From the NCBI GenBank assembly GCA_045649685.1, contig JAZRQJ010000007.1, positions 186,001-250,000 of the forward strand: a DNA stretch of 64,000 bases, given 5' to 3'. The stretch's first letter is position 1. Each line of letters opens with the position of its first letter. A model generated the notes under the pieces. That model made no database searches, had not been told where the DNA came from, and saw nothing but the letters and a program-made list of their open reading frames with translations. This DNA is from RUG12519 sp045649685. Lineage in GTDB: Bacteria; Bacillota; Clostridia; Oscillospirales; Ruminococcaceae. Shown here one piece after another: positions 9,019 through 18,093 of this stretch. Made by a program: the position numbers and the translations under genes.

Positions 9019-9519
9019 TTAAGATTTGTTGTTTAGTATAGTTAATAATTCTTTATCTTGTGATGTTTCTAGACATCTACGTGGAATGATTATATATGCT
9101 TTATTGTGGAAAGTTAAGTAATAATATTCTGATGTTTCATCATAATTTTGTAGATCATATATTGAATATTTACCACAAAAATTTTCATTTGTATCACACA
9201 TTATGCTTAAAGATCTTTGATCTATAAAAACTTCTCTGTCTTTATTTACTATATCTAAATTTTTAACTAGTATTTTTTGATATGTCGAATAAATTCTGTA
9301 TATTCTAAAACCAAGTAATAGCAGCAAAAAAGCTACAACTAACCACCCAGCTATGCCTAAATCGGTGAATATATTAGCAACTATTATAACAATTATGGCC
9401 AATATATATGTGATAAAAGGGATAATTGTATCTTTGCTTTTTAAATTCATTCTGTACACTATAAATTTTTTTATGTCATTTTCTGTTAAACTAACATTAA
9501 ATTTTATCATATTTTCCAC
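9019..9519 (-). CDS. YcxB-like two-helix membrane protein
   Basis: A 166-residue protein with a short N-terminal region (FNVSLTENDIKKFIVYRM), two adjacent hydrophobic helices (about residues 33-51 and 56-74) and a C-terminal domain of about 80 residues ending in a segment IIPRRCLE typical of the YcxB family. Members are widespread in Firmicutes without a known function. It is monocistronic on the minus strand; the gap to pdxS (8891-9018) shows nothing further. Confidence 0.7.
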   Translation of the reverse strand: MENMIKFNVSLTENDIKKFIVYRMNLKSKDTIIPFITYILAIIVIIVANIFTDLGIAGWLVVAFLLLLLGFRIYRIYSTYQKILVKNLDIVNKDREVFIDQRSLSIMCDTNENFCGKYSIYDLQNYDETSEYYYLTFHNKAYIIIPRRCLETSQDKELLTILNNKS

Positions 9520-9684
9520 ACTTTCAATAATTCAATAATTTAATTATACGGCTATAAATTATATCACATAAATATTGTTAAGTCTAGTTTATAAAAATAA
9601 TTTTAAGATATGTGTCATATATATATTAAAGCATATTTTCACAAGGCAAAGTCATAAATATGTGATTAAAATTAGGAGGTTAAT

Positions 9685-10671
9685 ATGAATATGCAATCAA
9701 GTAATGGTAATTTTGAAAAGTACAAAAGTGAAATGCTTAGGATGTATCAACAAAAAAATAGACCTGTTAATTCTTCTGAAAACAACTATGTAAAAAATGA
9801 CAAGAATAATTTTTACGATGATGTAAATTCAAATGATAGACTAAATAACGTTAATGATGAAACTAATTATTTTTCTCAGCAGATAAGTGATGAAATACGT
9901 TTGGGAGACGATTTTCCACCGGCATCATATAGGCAAGATATTTCTCCTCACACAATAAGAGGTGATAGACCAATAGAGTATGATAGTGCAGGAAAAAGAA
10001 CATCTAATTTAATGTATGATAGCACACAACAAAATGGATTTAACATGGGAAATAATGAAAATCAACTAATTGATCAATCTGATGAAGTTGAATTTAATAA
10101 CTCTAGCCTAGCTCCAAATTTTGATCAATCGCAAAGTAGTGATTTAGATTTTGGGAATATGTTTCAACGCAACAATGAAAATTCTGATATGAATCAGTAC
10201 TCAAATTTGCAAGAAGAAGTTATAGATAATAATTTAAACGTTAATACAAATGATACTAACACATCTGAAAATATGCAAAGACAGGAAGATTGGATGAATT
10301 TTGAGGCTAGAAATACATCAAATGGTTTTTTAAAAGTTCAGGTATATTCTGCACAGGGGGCTTTTCCACTTAAAGATGCGAGGGTTGTAATATCTAAAGA
10401 ATTAGATAGTCAACAAAAAATATTTTATGAGATGGTTACAGATGAAAGCGGAATAACACAGCCAGTATCTTTGCCAGCACCGGATGCTAGCCACTCTTTT
10501 GTTGTTGATGGAATGCGGCCATATGAAAACTATAATATTGAAGTTTCAAAGGATGGATTTCAGACCTCTTTACGAGAAGGATTACCTATTTTCCCTGGGG
10601 TTGTTTCTTTGCAACCTATTCAGCTTAGGCCGTTGCTAGCTTCAGAACAAAATAATAATGCTAAGTACTAA
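9685..10671 (+). CDS. SleC N-terminal-like protein with carboxypeptidase-regulatory-like domain
   Basis: A 328-residue protein without a signal peptide. Residues 1-210 are low complexity, rich in Asn, Asp, Ser and Gln, and probably disordered. Residues about 213-318 form a compact beta domain (GFLKVQVYSAQGAFPLKDARVVI ... IQLRP region) of the carboxypeptidase regulatory-like type. This module resembles, from memory, the pro-region at the N-terminus of clostridial SleC cortex hydrolases. The neighbour 28 bases downstream encodes the remaining SleC-type domains, so the two may form a two-gene version. Start ATG at 9685 after TTAGGAGG. The domain call is fairly safe; the SleC link is inference. 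Confidence 0.6.
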   Translation: MNMQSSNGNFEKYKSEMLRMYQQKNRPVNSSENNYVKNDKNNFYDDVNSNDRLNNVNDETNYFSQQISDEIRLGDDFPPASYRQDISPHTIRGDRPIEYDSAGKRTSNLMYDSTQQNGFNMGNNENQLIDQSDEVEFNNSSLAPNFDQSQSSDLDFGNMFQRNNENSDMNQYSNLQEEVIDNNLNVNTNDTNTSENMQRQEDWMNFEARNTSNGFLKVQVYSAQGAFPLKDARVVISKELDSQQKIFYEMVTDESGITQPVSLPAPDASHSFVVDGMRPYENYNIEVSKDGFQTSLREGLPIFPGVVSLQPIQLRPLLASEQNNNAKY

Positions 10672-10699
10672 GTAGGATTACAGGAGGATTAAATAATAT

Positions 10700-12073
10700 A
10701 TGGCCGATTTATATCCTAAAATCCCAAATGAAATTACTGTTCATTTGGGAACACCAGCTAGTGGTGCTGAAAATGTAACTGTGAATTTTGTGGACTACAT
10801 AAAAAATGTTGCATCTAGTGAACTTTTGCCGTCTTGGCCTGAACCTGCTTTGAGAGCTAATATTTTAGCAATTGTTACTTTTGCATTAAATAGAGTATAC
10901 AGTGAGTGGTATAGAAGTCAAGGATATGATTTTGATATAACTAATACAACTCAATATGATCAATCGTATAAAAGTGGGAGAGATGTTTTTGAAAATATCA
11001 GCAGATTGGTTGATGAATTGTTCAATAATTACATCATCAGAAAAGACACAGTGCAACCTTTGTTTGCTCAATTTTGTAATGGAACCACTGTAACTTGCCA
11101 AGGATTGTCTCAATGGGGATCGGTTCAATTAGCAAAAAAAGGGTATACGCCATTTCAAATTTTGCAGTATTTTTATGGTGATGATATAACCATTGTGCAA
11201 AATGCACCCGTTGAAGAAAAAATTGAGTCTTATCCTGGAAGGCCTCTTAGATTAGGAGATTTTGGAAATGATGTTAGAGTAATACAGTTTGAATTAAATA
11301 GGATAGCAGACAATTATCCTGCTATCCCTAAAATATCCGAAGCGGATGGTATATTTAAAAATTCTACAGAAAATGCTGTTGTAAAATTTCAAGAAATTTT
11401 TTCTTTAGTGCAGGATGGAATTATCGGTAAGGCAACTTGGTATAAAATAAAATATGTATATAATAGCGTAAGAAAATTGGCAGATCTTTCTGCAGAAGCA
11501 ATTCCAATCGAAGAAGTAACACCTAAATATCCGGATACTTTACAATTAGGTTCACAAGGAATTGCAGTTAGATATGCACAGTATTATTTAAACGTGATTT
11601 CGCTGTTTGTATATTCTTTAGATCCTGTTACAATTGATGGTAATTTTGGCCCCAACACTAAAAAAGCGGTTGAAGAATTTCAAAAATACTATGGACTTGA
11701 AACTACTGGAATAATAAACAGGGAAACAATAAATAAAATGATAGACGTATATCGTGGAATTATACAATCACTTCCAGAGGGATATGAAGGTGAAAAAGCG
11801 AAGTATTACCCTGGATATATTTTAAGCCCTGGCATGGAAAATGAAAATGTCAGGGATCTACAAAAATATCTAGCGTTGATTGGAAGAACATATACTAGTT
11901 TAAAAACAGTTCCAATAACTGGATACTATGGTGAAGTTACTGAGGCTGCGGTTAGAGATTTTCAGAAAGCATTCGGTTTGCCTCAAACGGGTTCTGTTGG
12001 AGCAACTACCTGGGGAGAAATTGAAAGAGCATACAACGCAATAACATTGGGAGGACTCAGAAATAGTATTTAA
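10700..12073 (+). CDS. SpoIID-domain protein with three peptidoglycan-binding repeats (SleC-like)
   Basis: A 457-residue protein with no signal peptide. An N-terminal SpoIID/LytB-type lytic transglycosylase domain (about 10-165) has Glu41 in VASSELLPSWP, the position of the SpoIID catalytic glutamate, and ends with GLSQWGSVQLAKKGY. Three PG_binding_1 repeats follow (about 187-250, 281-348, 372-445), each with the pattern G..V..LQ/F..L ... DG.F...T..AV..FQ. This combination is that of clostridial SleC germination cortex hydrolases, which act on spore peptidoglycan. AGGAGG lies 12 bases before the ATG. It is likely expressed in the mother cell during sporulation, although no sporulation promoter was recognised. 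Confidence 0.75.
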   Translation: MADLYPKIPNEITVHLGTPASGAENVTVNFVDYIKNVASSELLPSWPEPALRANILAIVTFALNRVYSEWYRSQGYDFDITNTTQYDQSYKSGRDVFENISRLVDELFNNYIIRKDTVQPLFAQFCNGTTVTCQGLSQWGSVQLAKKGYTPFQILQYFYGDDITIVQNAPVEEKIESYPGRPLRLGDFGNDVRVIQFELNRIADNYPAIPKISEADGIFKNSTENAVVKFQEIFSLVQDGIIGKATWYKIKYVYNSVRKLADLSAEAIPIEEVTPKYPDTLQLGSQGIAVRYAQYYLNVISLFVYSLDPVTIDGNFGPNTKKAVEEFQKYYGLETTGIINRETINKMIDVYRGIIQSLPEGYEGEKAKYYPGYILSPGMENENVRDLQKYLALIGRTYTSLKTVPITGYYGEVTEAAVRDFQKAFGLPQTGSVGATTWGEIERAYNAITLGGLRNSI

Positions 12074-12084
12074 AGATTGTAGAT

Positions 12085-12813
12085 TTAGAAACCGCCATCA
12101 ACATTTATAACTTGCCCTGTTATATAGGATGCTTCATCACTTGCTAAAAATAAAGCAGTATTTGCAACGTCTTGAACATTTCCTATTTTGCCACAAGCAA
12201 TTTCTTGCTTTAAAATATCCATGGTTTGTTGATCGTGTATAGCGGTCATATCTGTTGCTATAACTCCAGGAGCAATGCAATTAACAGTTATTCCACTTAG
12301 TGCTACCTCTTTTGCTAAAGCTTTAGAAAGTCCTATTATTGCTGCTTTTGATGCGGAATAATGTACTTCGCAAGATCCGCCGACAACACCCCATATTGAT
12401 GATATATTTATTATTCTGCCACTTTTTTCATGTATCATATCTGGTAGAAATTCTTTACAACACAAAAAAGTACTTTTTGTATTTGTATTTATCATGTTAT
12501 CCCAATCATTTATCGTAATATCGGTAAATAATTTTTGTTGTGCAATTCCCGCATTGTTAATTAACACTTGGGGATTGCCTAATTTATTTTTTATTTCTTC
12601 TCGCATTTGTTTTACGTCATTAGGATTGGATACATCAGCATAAAAAATTTCAGAATGTCCGCCACTTTTGTTTATGGTGTATGAAAGTTGGCTTGCTTTT
12701 TGTTTGTTTTTAAAATAATTTATTGCTACGTTATAGTTGTTTTGTGCAAACATTTTTGCACAAGCAGCACCTATTCCTCGACTCGCACCAGTTATTAGAA
12801 CGGTTTTTTTCAA
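12085..12813 (-). CDS. fabG: FabG-like short-chain dehydrogenase/reductase
   Basis: A 242-residue SDR protein with the NAD(P) motif TGASRGIG, the structural NNAG, catalytic Ser in ISSIWG and the Tyr-x3-Lys pair in YSASK. Length and motifs fit 3-oxoacyl-ACP reductase, but it is not in a fatty-acid gene cluster, being last in a leftward run behind two trkA-type genes. Other SDR substrates are possible, so the symbol is tentative. It is convergent with the SpoIID-like gene, leaving only 11 bases between the stop codons. Confidence 0.8.
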   Translation of the reverse strand: MKKTVLITGASRGIGAACAKMFAQNNYNVAINYFKNKQKASQLSYTINKSGGHSEIFYADVSNPNDVKQMREEIKNKLGNPQVLINNAGIAQQKLFTDITINDWDNMINTNTKSTFLCCKEFLPDMIHEKSGRIINISSIWGVVGGSCEVHYSASKAAIIGLSKALAKEVALSGITVNCIAPGVIATDMTAIHDQQTMDILKQEIACGKIGNVQDVANTALFLASDEASYITGQVINVDGGF

Positions 12814-12838
12814 TAAATTTCCCCCTAATTAAATGTGG

Positions 12839-13495
12839 CTAGTTAAATAGCTTTTTTAGATGTTTTTTGTTATAATCTTTTGTAGATATTACAACATTGT
12901 CCCCAGCTTCAAGAATTGAATCTCCATTAGGAACAATTGATTTTTGATTTCTGGATATTGCAATAACCAGCGTGTCTTTTGGCCAACTTATATCTGAAAT
13001 TTTTTTATTACATATTTTGTCATTTTGTGGTACAATAAATTCAAAAATTGACGTATCGCCCATTGTCATTCTAGTTATAAAATGGTAGTCTATTGCGTTA
13101 ACTTGCTGTTCTATTATTTGTGATAGCATATTTACGCTAGATATTACAATATCAGCAGCCAAAGCTTTTATTGTTTCCACATTTTTTGGATTGTTTACCT
13201 TAGCGATAGTTGTTTTAGTGTGAAATCTTCGTTTTGCTAACTGACAACATATAAAATTATCTTCATCTTTTCCAGTTAATGCTACCAATATATCTGCATG
13301 AGCTGCATCAGCTTTTTCTAATGTGGATATGCTAGACCCATCGCCATGAATTATTGGAACGTTTAATTTATTTGCAGTAATCATAGATCTTGAGTGATCT
13401 TTTTCTATTAGTGTTACTTCATGATTTGTTGTGGATATTAGTGAATATGTTAAATAATATCCTATATTTCCGGCACCCACGACTATTATGTTCAT
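12839..13495 (-). CDS. trkA: TrkA/KtrA-type potassium channel regulatory protein (RCK)
   Basis: A 218-residue RCK protein with an N-terminal Rossmann domain (VVGAGNIGYYL, HGDGSS) that binds NAD/ATP and a C-terminal RCK-C domain (about 135-218). Such proteins form a gating ring on Trk/Ktr potassium transporters. It follows a second RCK gene by 18 bases on the same strand. No TrkH/KtrB permease gene is visible in the window. The C-terminal RCK domain is the known c-di-AMP target in Firmicutes, and a diadenylate cyclase gene lies at 43061. Confidence 0.88.
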   Translation of the reverse strand: MNIIVVGAGNIGYYLTYSLISTTNHEVTLIEKDHSRSMITANKLNVPIIHGDGSSISTLEKADAAHADILVALTGKDEDNFICCQLAKRRFHTKTTIAKVNNPKNVETIKALAADIVISSVNMLSQIIEQQVNAIDYHFITRMTMGDTSIFEFIVPQNDKICNKKISDISWPKDTLVIAISRNQKSIVPNGDSILEAGDNVVISTKDYNKKHLKKLFN

Positions 13496-13513
13496 TATTA
13501 ATGGTTCCTTTCT

Positions 13514-14137
13514 TTAGTCAACTATAGACGTGTAAACTAGTCTATCGGTTTTTTCAACTTTTCTATCGTTTTTGTGGTTAAACATAACTAACTTATCATT
13601 TTCATCCAGAAAACCAATTAGCTTATATTTTGCTACAAATTCGATTTCAGAAAGTTTTTTATTTCGCATCCATTTTTCATAAGGAGCTGTTGTTAGTGTT
13701 ACCGATGATTTTCCACAATCAACAATCTTATTACTGCAACTATGGAAAATTTTAGAACATATAGATTCAAAAGCTAGAGAAGTGGGCGATATTGTTGACA
13801 TATTCATTTGAGTGTATACACGACATTTGACAGGATCTAAAATTCGAACTAATATATTATCTATATTGAAAGTGTCTTTTACTATTTGTGCTGCCATTAT
13901 ATTTGCATTATCATTTTCGGTTACGCAAATTACATAATCGCAGCCCTCTACTCCTGCGGATTTCATAGTATCTAGATCTATTGGATTTCCTGGAATAGAT
14001 AGACCAGAAAAATTTTCATCTAGGTTATCTATAAGAGCTTGTTCGTGACCAATTACTGAAATATTATGATCTTGACTATCTAAGACATTTGCAAGTCTAG
14101 CGCCCAATTGACCGCATCCTATTATTAGTATATTCAT
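13514..14137 (-). CDS. Second TrkA-type RCK protein
   Basis: A 207-residue protein with the Rossmann motif IIGCGQLGARL and GNPIDLDTMKSAGVEGCDYVI, then a short RCK-C-like domain (about 140-207). It is paralogous to the downstream RCK gene. The pair probably forms a hetero-ring or serves two channels. It is the first gene of the leftward run with trkA and the FabG-like gene. Confidence 0.85.
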   Translation of the reverse strand: MNILIIGCGQLGARLANVLDSQDHNISVIGHEQALIDNLDENFSGLSIPGNPIDLDTMKSAGVEGCDYVICVTENDNANIMAAQIVKDTFNIDNILVRILDPVKCRVYTQMNMSTISPTSLAFESICSKIFHSCSNKIVDCGKSSVTLTTAPYEKWMRNKKLSEIEFVAKYKLIGFLDENDKLVMFNHKNDRKVEKTDRLVYTSIVD

Positions 14138-14270
14138 AATTTATCATCAGTCCTTAATTATATTAATATATTAATTTTAAACATTTTTAATGGAATTATA
14201 AATTTAATGTTATTACTTAATTTGATTTTTGTCAAATTTTGTTTTCAATATTTCAAGGAGGTTAAAATAT

Positions 14271-14993
14271 ATGCCGCGTTTTTTTGTTGAAAATCCCGAT
14301 AAGGAAAAAATAGAGTTGCAAGGAGAGAGTGCAAATCACATAATACATTCATTAAGAATGAATGTTGGAGATAGCATTACCATATGTGACGGAAAGTCTA
14401 ATGATTATTTGTGTACTATAACTGATATATATCCAAACACAGTTATTTTAAAAGTTGATGAATGTGTTAATAATATAAATGAACCAAATAAAAACATACA
14501 TTTGTATCAAGCAATGCCTAAGGGAAGCAAGTTTGAATATATTATTCAAAAATCTGTTGAACTGGGTATTACGGGAATAACACCGGTTTTAACCAAAAGG
14601 TGCATATCTAGGCCAAATGAAAAAAGTATGAAAAATAAAATTGTTAGGTATAATAAAATTGCAGAGGAGGCAGCAAAGCAGAGTGGACGTGGAATAATTC
14701 CAACAGTTTATCCTATGTTGTCATTTGAAGAAGCTATTTTAAATATGAAAAAATCTGATATTAATATTTTATTTTATGAATGTGGCGGAGAAAAATTGAA
14801 TAATATAGATATGTGTAATAATAAAAATATAAATTTTATGATTGGAAGTGAGGGTGGTTTTGAATTTGATGAAGTTGATTTTGCAAAAAAAGAGGGGTTG
14901 ATAATTGGAAGTTTGGGCAATAGAATACTCAGATGTGAGACAGCACCAGTATGTGTTTTGAGCATATTAATGTATAAAACAAAAAATTTATGA
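14271..14993 (+). CDS. rsmE: 16S rRNA (uracil-1498-N3)-methyltransferase
   Basis: A 240-residue SPOUT methyltransferase that methylates U1498 of 16S rRNA. It has an N-terminal PUA-like domain starting PRFFVEN and the trefoil-knot SAM motifs IGSEGGFEFDE and LGNRILRCETA. The start is the ATG at 14271, preceded by AAGGAGG at the right distance; an in-frame codon upstream (14229) has no site. It is often next to prmA/dnaJ in other Firmicutes, but here stands alone. Confidence 0.95.
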   Translation: MPRFFVENPDKEKIELQGESANHIIHSLRMNVGDSITICDGKSNDYLCTITDIYPNTVILKVDECVNNINEPNKNIHLYQAMPKGSKFEYIIQKSVELGITGITPVLTKRCISRPNEKSMKNKIVRYNKIAEEAAKQSGRGIIPTVYPMLSFEEAILNMKKSDINILFYECGGEKLNNIDMCNNKNINFMIGSEGGFEFDEVDFAKKEGLIIGSLGNRILRCETAPVCVLSILMYKTKNL

Positions 14994-15074
14994 TGAGAAG
15001 TATTGAATTATTAACAATATGTGTATATAATAATATAGGATTTACTTTGTTAGATTTATGAGGAGGTAATTGTT

Positions 15075-15305
15075 TTGAAAAAGAGTCTAATTATGGGCTT
15101 AGTTGCCATTTTAGTTGCGTGTGTTGGTGCTGCAATAGCAATAGTTTCTTTTATTCAAAAAAGCAAATGCCATTGTGACGATTGTTGCTGCGATGATGAT
15201 TTGGAACTATATGATGGCTATGATGATTCTTTGGTTGAAAGTGAAATATCTGAAAAATCTGACTTTGAAGAGAAAGATGATATTTTAGAATCTGAAAAAA
15301 AATAA
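15075..15305 (+). CDS. Small membrane protein with Cys/Asp-rich cluster
   Basis: A 76-residue protein starting at TTG with AGGAGG upstream. Residues about 4-28 form one hydrophobic helix. Right after it comes KCHCDDCCCDDD, five cysteines, one His and five aspartates in twelve residues, followed by an acidic Glu/Ser/Lys tail. The layout suggests a membrane-anchored metal-binding or metal-sensing peptide, but no family was recognised. It lies directly upstream of the initiator tRNA promoter. Confidence 0.65.
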   Translation: MKKSLIMGLVAILVACVGAAIAIVSFIQKSKCHCDDCCCDDDLELYDGYDDSLVESEISEKSDFEEKDDILESEKK

Positions 15306-15314
15306 AAAAATTAC

Positions 15315-15343
15315 TTGCATTTATATTTAAAGTGTGATATACT
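15315..15343 (+). promoter_or_regulatory. Promoter of initiator tRNA
   Basis: TTGCAT at 15315-15320 and TATACT at 15338-15343 are separated by 17 bases. The mature tRNA begins 49 bases after the -10 box. Confidence 0.65.
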
Positions 15344-15391
15344 CAATGAGCAGCTTGATTTATGGCTTGTTGTTGAGTATATGGCTTATAT

Positions 15392-15468
<77 letters not shown>

Positions 15469-15476
15469 AATGGATG

Positions 15477-15512
15477 AAAAAGTTCTGCTAATTGATTTAG
15501 TGGGACTTTTTT
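15477..15512 (+). terminator. Terminator after initiator tRNA
   Basis: Arms at 15477-15485 and 15503-15511 (AAAAAGTTC against GGACTTTTT, one G-T pair) are followed by a short T tract. Confidence 0.6.
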
Positions 15513-15769
15513 GCTTTTTAGATACGTATTTTGTAAATGTAGAAAATGGGAATATATTGCAATTTGCATGAGAAATTAGTTATAGACAAACTATGGATTA
15601 ATATTTGTGTATTTGAATGGATTTGTTTTATTATTGTGTTTGATATAGAAGATTTATAAACATTTTAATTTTAAAAAAGGAAAGATAATATAGATGCATT
15701 GTATTTGGCAGTATTTTTTAATACTGTTTTTTGTTTTGTATATAAAATTATAAAATATTTAAAATTATA
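15513..15769. other. AT-rich gap without recognised genes
   Basis: Between the tRNA terminator and the promoter of the first surface-protein gene I see only AT-rich DNA with no credible reading frame, RNA or repeat. Confidence 0.5.
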
Positions 15770-15798
15770 TTGACAAATTGTGTAAATATTGATATTTT
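15770..15798 (+). promoter_or_regulatory. Promoter of first surface-protein gene
   Basis: TTGACA at 15770-15775 and TATTTT at 15793-15798 with 17-base spacing. All three exported-protein genes of this locus have a TTGACA box of the same kind. Confidence 0.55.
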
Positions 15799-15870
15799 TA
15801 TAAAGCACGCTATGTGTTGAGGGATTGTTGTTTATGGTTTAAAAGTCCAAGTGACAGAGGAGATATTAAT

Positions 15871-17025
15871 TTGAAACTTAAATTAGCAAAGGAATATAGT
15901 TTATTATTAGCACTTGTTATGGTATTTAATTTATTTGTGCCCGTGATGGTTAGTGCTGGTGGTGGTAGTGAGGATGTATCAGAATTAAATGATAACGAAT
16001 ATTTTGGAGGTTCGGATAATATAGATTGTTTTGGATCTAAATATATCTGTAATTTTATGGATGAAAAATCAAATAAAAAAGAAGATACTGGTATTGATTG
16101 GAGTGGCAATAACAATAAATTGACTAATGTGAAAGAACAAGAGTTTCCCAAAAATATGAGTTTATCTGTAATGTGTTCAAAATTTGAAACTGATTTGAAT
16201 AATTTGAATTATGATGTGGCTTTTGATGACGATGATACGACAGATGATGAATATGATAGTACAGATGCAAAAAATGTAGATAACGAGAAAAGTTTGGGTA
16301 ATGAAAATATTAATAATATGGATAGCAAAAGAGATGATAGCATCGTATATGCTAAGAAAAATTTTAGTGAGGAAGATGTTAATATAAAAGATCATATTGT
16401 AAAGTTTAGTTTTAATTTAGGCGATGACATTGATATATATGCTCAACAAAGAGTAAAAGAGGGTGATGTGGCTCAACAAATTGCTGACCCAGAAAAGGCA
16501 GAATATATTTTTGACGGTTGGTATGATAATAAAGATTGCAGTGGAACGTCTTATAATTTTAATCAACCGGTTTTGAGAGATTTTACATTGTATGCAAAAT
16601 GGATTGAGAAAAAGCCAGTGTCTAAAACGAAACCATTAAAGAACGGCATACCATCTAAAGAAAAAAATGATATTACAAAGCTTTTTCGAATTAACAAAAA
16701 TGTCTCATCACGCTTAAATATGTATCCTGTGCAGCCAAGAAACTCAATAGCAAGATTTAGAAGATTGGGAAATGTAAAACCTCAAAACGTGAATAATATA
16801 CTTATGGGAAATAGCATATTCAGACTTTTACCGAAAAATATGGATTTTTTTAATAATTTTAAAGTAAAAAAAGATGTTAAAATTAAAGAGGAAAGACAAT
16901 TTTCAAATGATTTAGATCTAAATAATCCAAAGACTGGCGATATGGAAATAATAATGTGGATTGGTTTTATGGTAGCTTCAGTAATAGGATTTATAGAGAT
17001 ATTTAATAATATGATACATATTTAG
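15871..17025 (+). CDS. NPKTGD-anchored surface protein with Listeria-Bacteroides repeat
   Basis: A 384-residue exported protein. The start is TTG at 15871 with AGAGGAGA upstream. A signal peptide follows (KLKLAKEYSLLLALVMVF then NLFVPVMVSA). Residues about 30-190 are acidic and Asn/Asp-rich. One InlB-type Listeria-Bacteroides repeat (about 200-250) ends in FDGWYDNKDCSGTSYNFNQP and TLYAKW. A basic Lys/Arg-rich stretch precedes the C-terminal sorting signal NPKTGD and a hydrophobic segment, though the usual positive tail is missing (ends MIHI). It is probably coupled to peptidoglycan by the class B sortase encoded at 19610. Adhesion is a family-level guess. Confidence 0.75.
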   Translation: MKLKLAKEYSLLLALVMVFNLFVPVMVSAGGGSEDVSELNDNEYFGGSDNIDCFGSKYICNFMDEKSNKKEDTGIDWSGNNNKLTNVKEQEFPKNMSLSVMCSKFETDLNNLNYDVAFDDDDTTDDEYDSTDAKNVDNEKSLGNENINNMDSKRDDSIVYAKKNFSEEDVNIKDHIVKFSFNLGDDIDIYAQQRVKEGDVAQQIADPEKAEYIFDGWYDNKDCSGTSYNFNQPVLRDFTLYAKWIEKKPVSKTKPLKNGIPSKEKNDITKLFRINKNVSSRLNMYPVQPRNSIARFRRLGNVKPQNVNNILMGNSIFRLLPKNMDFFNNFKVKKDVKIKEERQFSNDLDLNNPKTGDMEIIMWIGFMVASVIGFIEIFNNMIHI

Positions 17026-17055
17026 ACAATAGCATATTTGTGTTGTTGTTTTTTT
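17021..17055 (+). terminator. Degenerate terminator after first surface-protein gene
   Basis: The first 16 bases are identical to the left arm of the terminator at 18091 (TTTAGACAATAGCATA), and the same TTTTTTTATT run ends it, but the right arm has decayed (TGTTGTTG in place of the complement), leaving weak pairing. Confidence 0.45.
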
Positions 17056-17157
17056 ATTAAATATTTGCATAATTTTGCAATATATTTGAAAATACTATAA
17101 TATTGATTGCTATGCTTAAAAGCAGTGTATTATATAACAAAAGTTACAAAAAACATC

Positions 17158-17186
17158 TTGACATATGTAAATTTTTGGTATATATT
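17158..17186 (+). promoter_or_regulatory. Promoter of second surface-protein gene
   Basis: TTGACA at 17158-17163 and TATATT at 17181-17186, spacing 17 bases. Confidence 0.55.
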
Positions 17187-17252
17187 GGCATATATATCAC
17201 GTTATGTGCTACACATAAAGAAATAAGTTTACAATTTGAGGAGGGAAAATTC

Positions 17253-18080
17253 ATGCAAAAGGTGTTAAAAAAGAAAATAACTACCCTAATTGTGATGTGT
17301 TCCATGATTTTAATGGTGGTGGCGTTTCCTGTTGCAGTTAGCGCTGCTAACCTGACGTTTGATCCTGGTAATGATGGAGTTATTGGCCAGCAAGATGAGG
17401 GACGACCCTACACTTGTACAACAGTATCAGGTCATATTAAGCCAGATGATGTAGCTTTAGTGTTTGGTGCATCAAGAGCCGGATATAGGTTAAAGCTTTG
17501 GAAGATTACTAATCAATCGTCAATAACAACATCAACGTCATCTCAAGAGTTTGCTGATGAAAATAGTTTGCTTAATTATACATTTGATGATGCTTCACAA
17601 TATACTTTAGAAGCAGAATGGGAAAAGGCCATTGACCTACTTTTTTATAATGTAGGTCCGACTGATGAGAACACATCTTTGAATATGTCTCTTTCTAACG
17701 GTTTTTCTATAACAGAAGAGTGGGTGCATGCCAATTTTCCTGATAGATATGGGTATACAGTAATTGGTTTGGAATATGCAGGAAAAGGAGGAAACGATGG
17801 AGATGTGTATGAATATGGTACTCCAATAAGTCAAGATACAGAATTAAGGCTACGTTGGAAAAAAGTTGCTGTTCCTGGTGGCGGTGGTGGTTCTGCTGAT
17901 GACACTCCTACTAGACCAGATCCTTCCGGTGGTGGAGGTGGCGGAGGTCCTCGCGGTGGCGGTGGCGGAGCTCCGAACCCAAAAACAGGAGATTTGGGAA
18001 TAGCACCATATGTTGGTATTGTAACAATTTCAGCTTTAGGAACTGCGGGTGTAGTTAAATTGTTGAAGAAAGAAAAATAA
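17253..18080 (+). CDS. NPKTGD-anchored Gly-rich surface protein
   Basis: A 275-residue exported protein. ATG at 17253 follows GAGGAGGG; a longer in-frame extension to 17103 has no ribosome site and crosses the promoter. The signal peptide ends at AVSAAN. Two degenerate Listeria-Bacteroides-like repeats follow (GYRLKLWKI and GYTVIGLEY, with endings LEAEWEK and LRLRWKK). A 35-residue Gly/Pro linker (about 206-240) acts as a wall spacer. The C-terminus has the complete sorting signal NPKTGD, hydrophobic helix and KKEK tail. It is likely a substrate of the adjacent class B sortase. The biological role is unknown. Confidence 0.78.
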   Translation: MQKVLKKKITTLIVMCSMILMVVAFPVAVSAANLTFDPGNDGVIGQQDEGRPYTCTTVSGHIKPDDVALVFGASRAGYRLKLWKITNQSSITTSTSSQEFADENSLLNYTFDDASQYTLEAEWEKAIDLLFYNVGPTDENTSLNMSLSNGFSITEEWVHANFPDRYGYTVIGLEYAGKGGNDGDVYEYGTPISQDTELRLRWKKVAVPGGGGGSADDTPTRPDPSGGGGGGGPRGGGGGAPNPKTGDLGIAPYVGIVTISALGTAGVVKLLKKEK

Positions 18081-18093
18081 TATGCATATGTTT

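Noticed and set aside
15810..16151. Minus-strand frame opposite the first surface protein
   Set aside because: It is the antisense of an Asp/Asn-rich region, has no ribosome site and no recognisable motif.
17870..17990. GGTGGC-rich repeat as a regulatory or CRISPR-like array
   Set aside because: It is in frame and encodes the Gly/Pro spacer of the anchored surface protein; the units are irregular.
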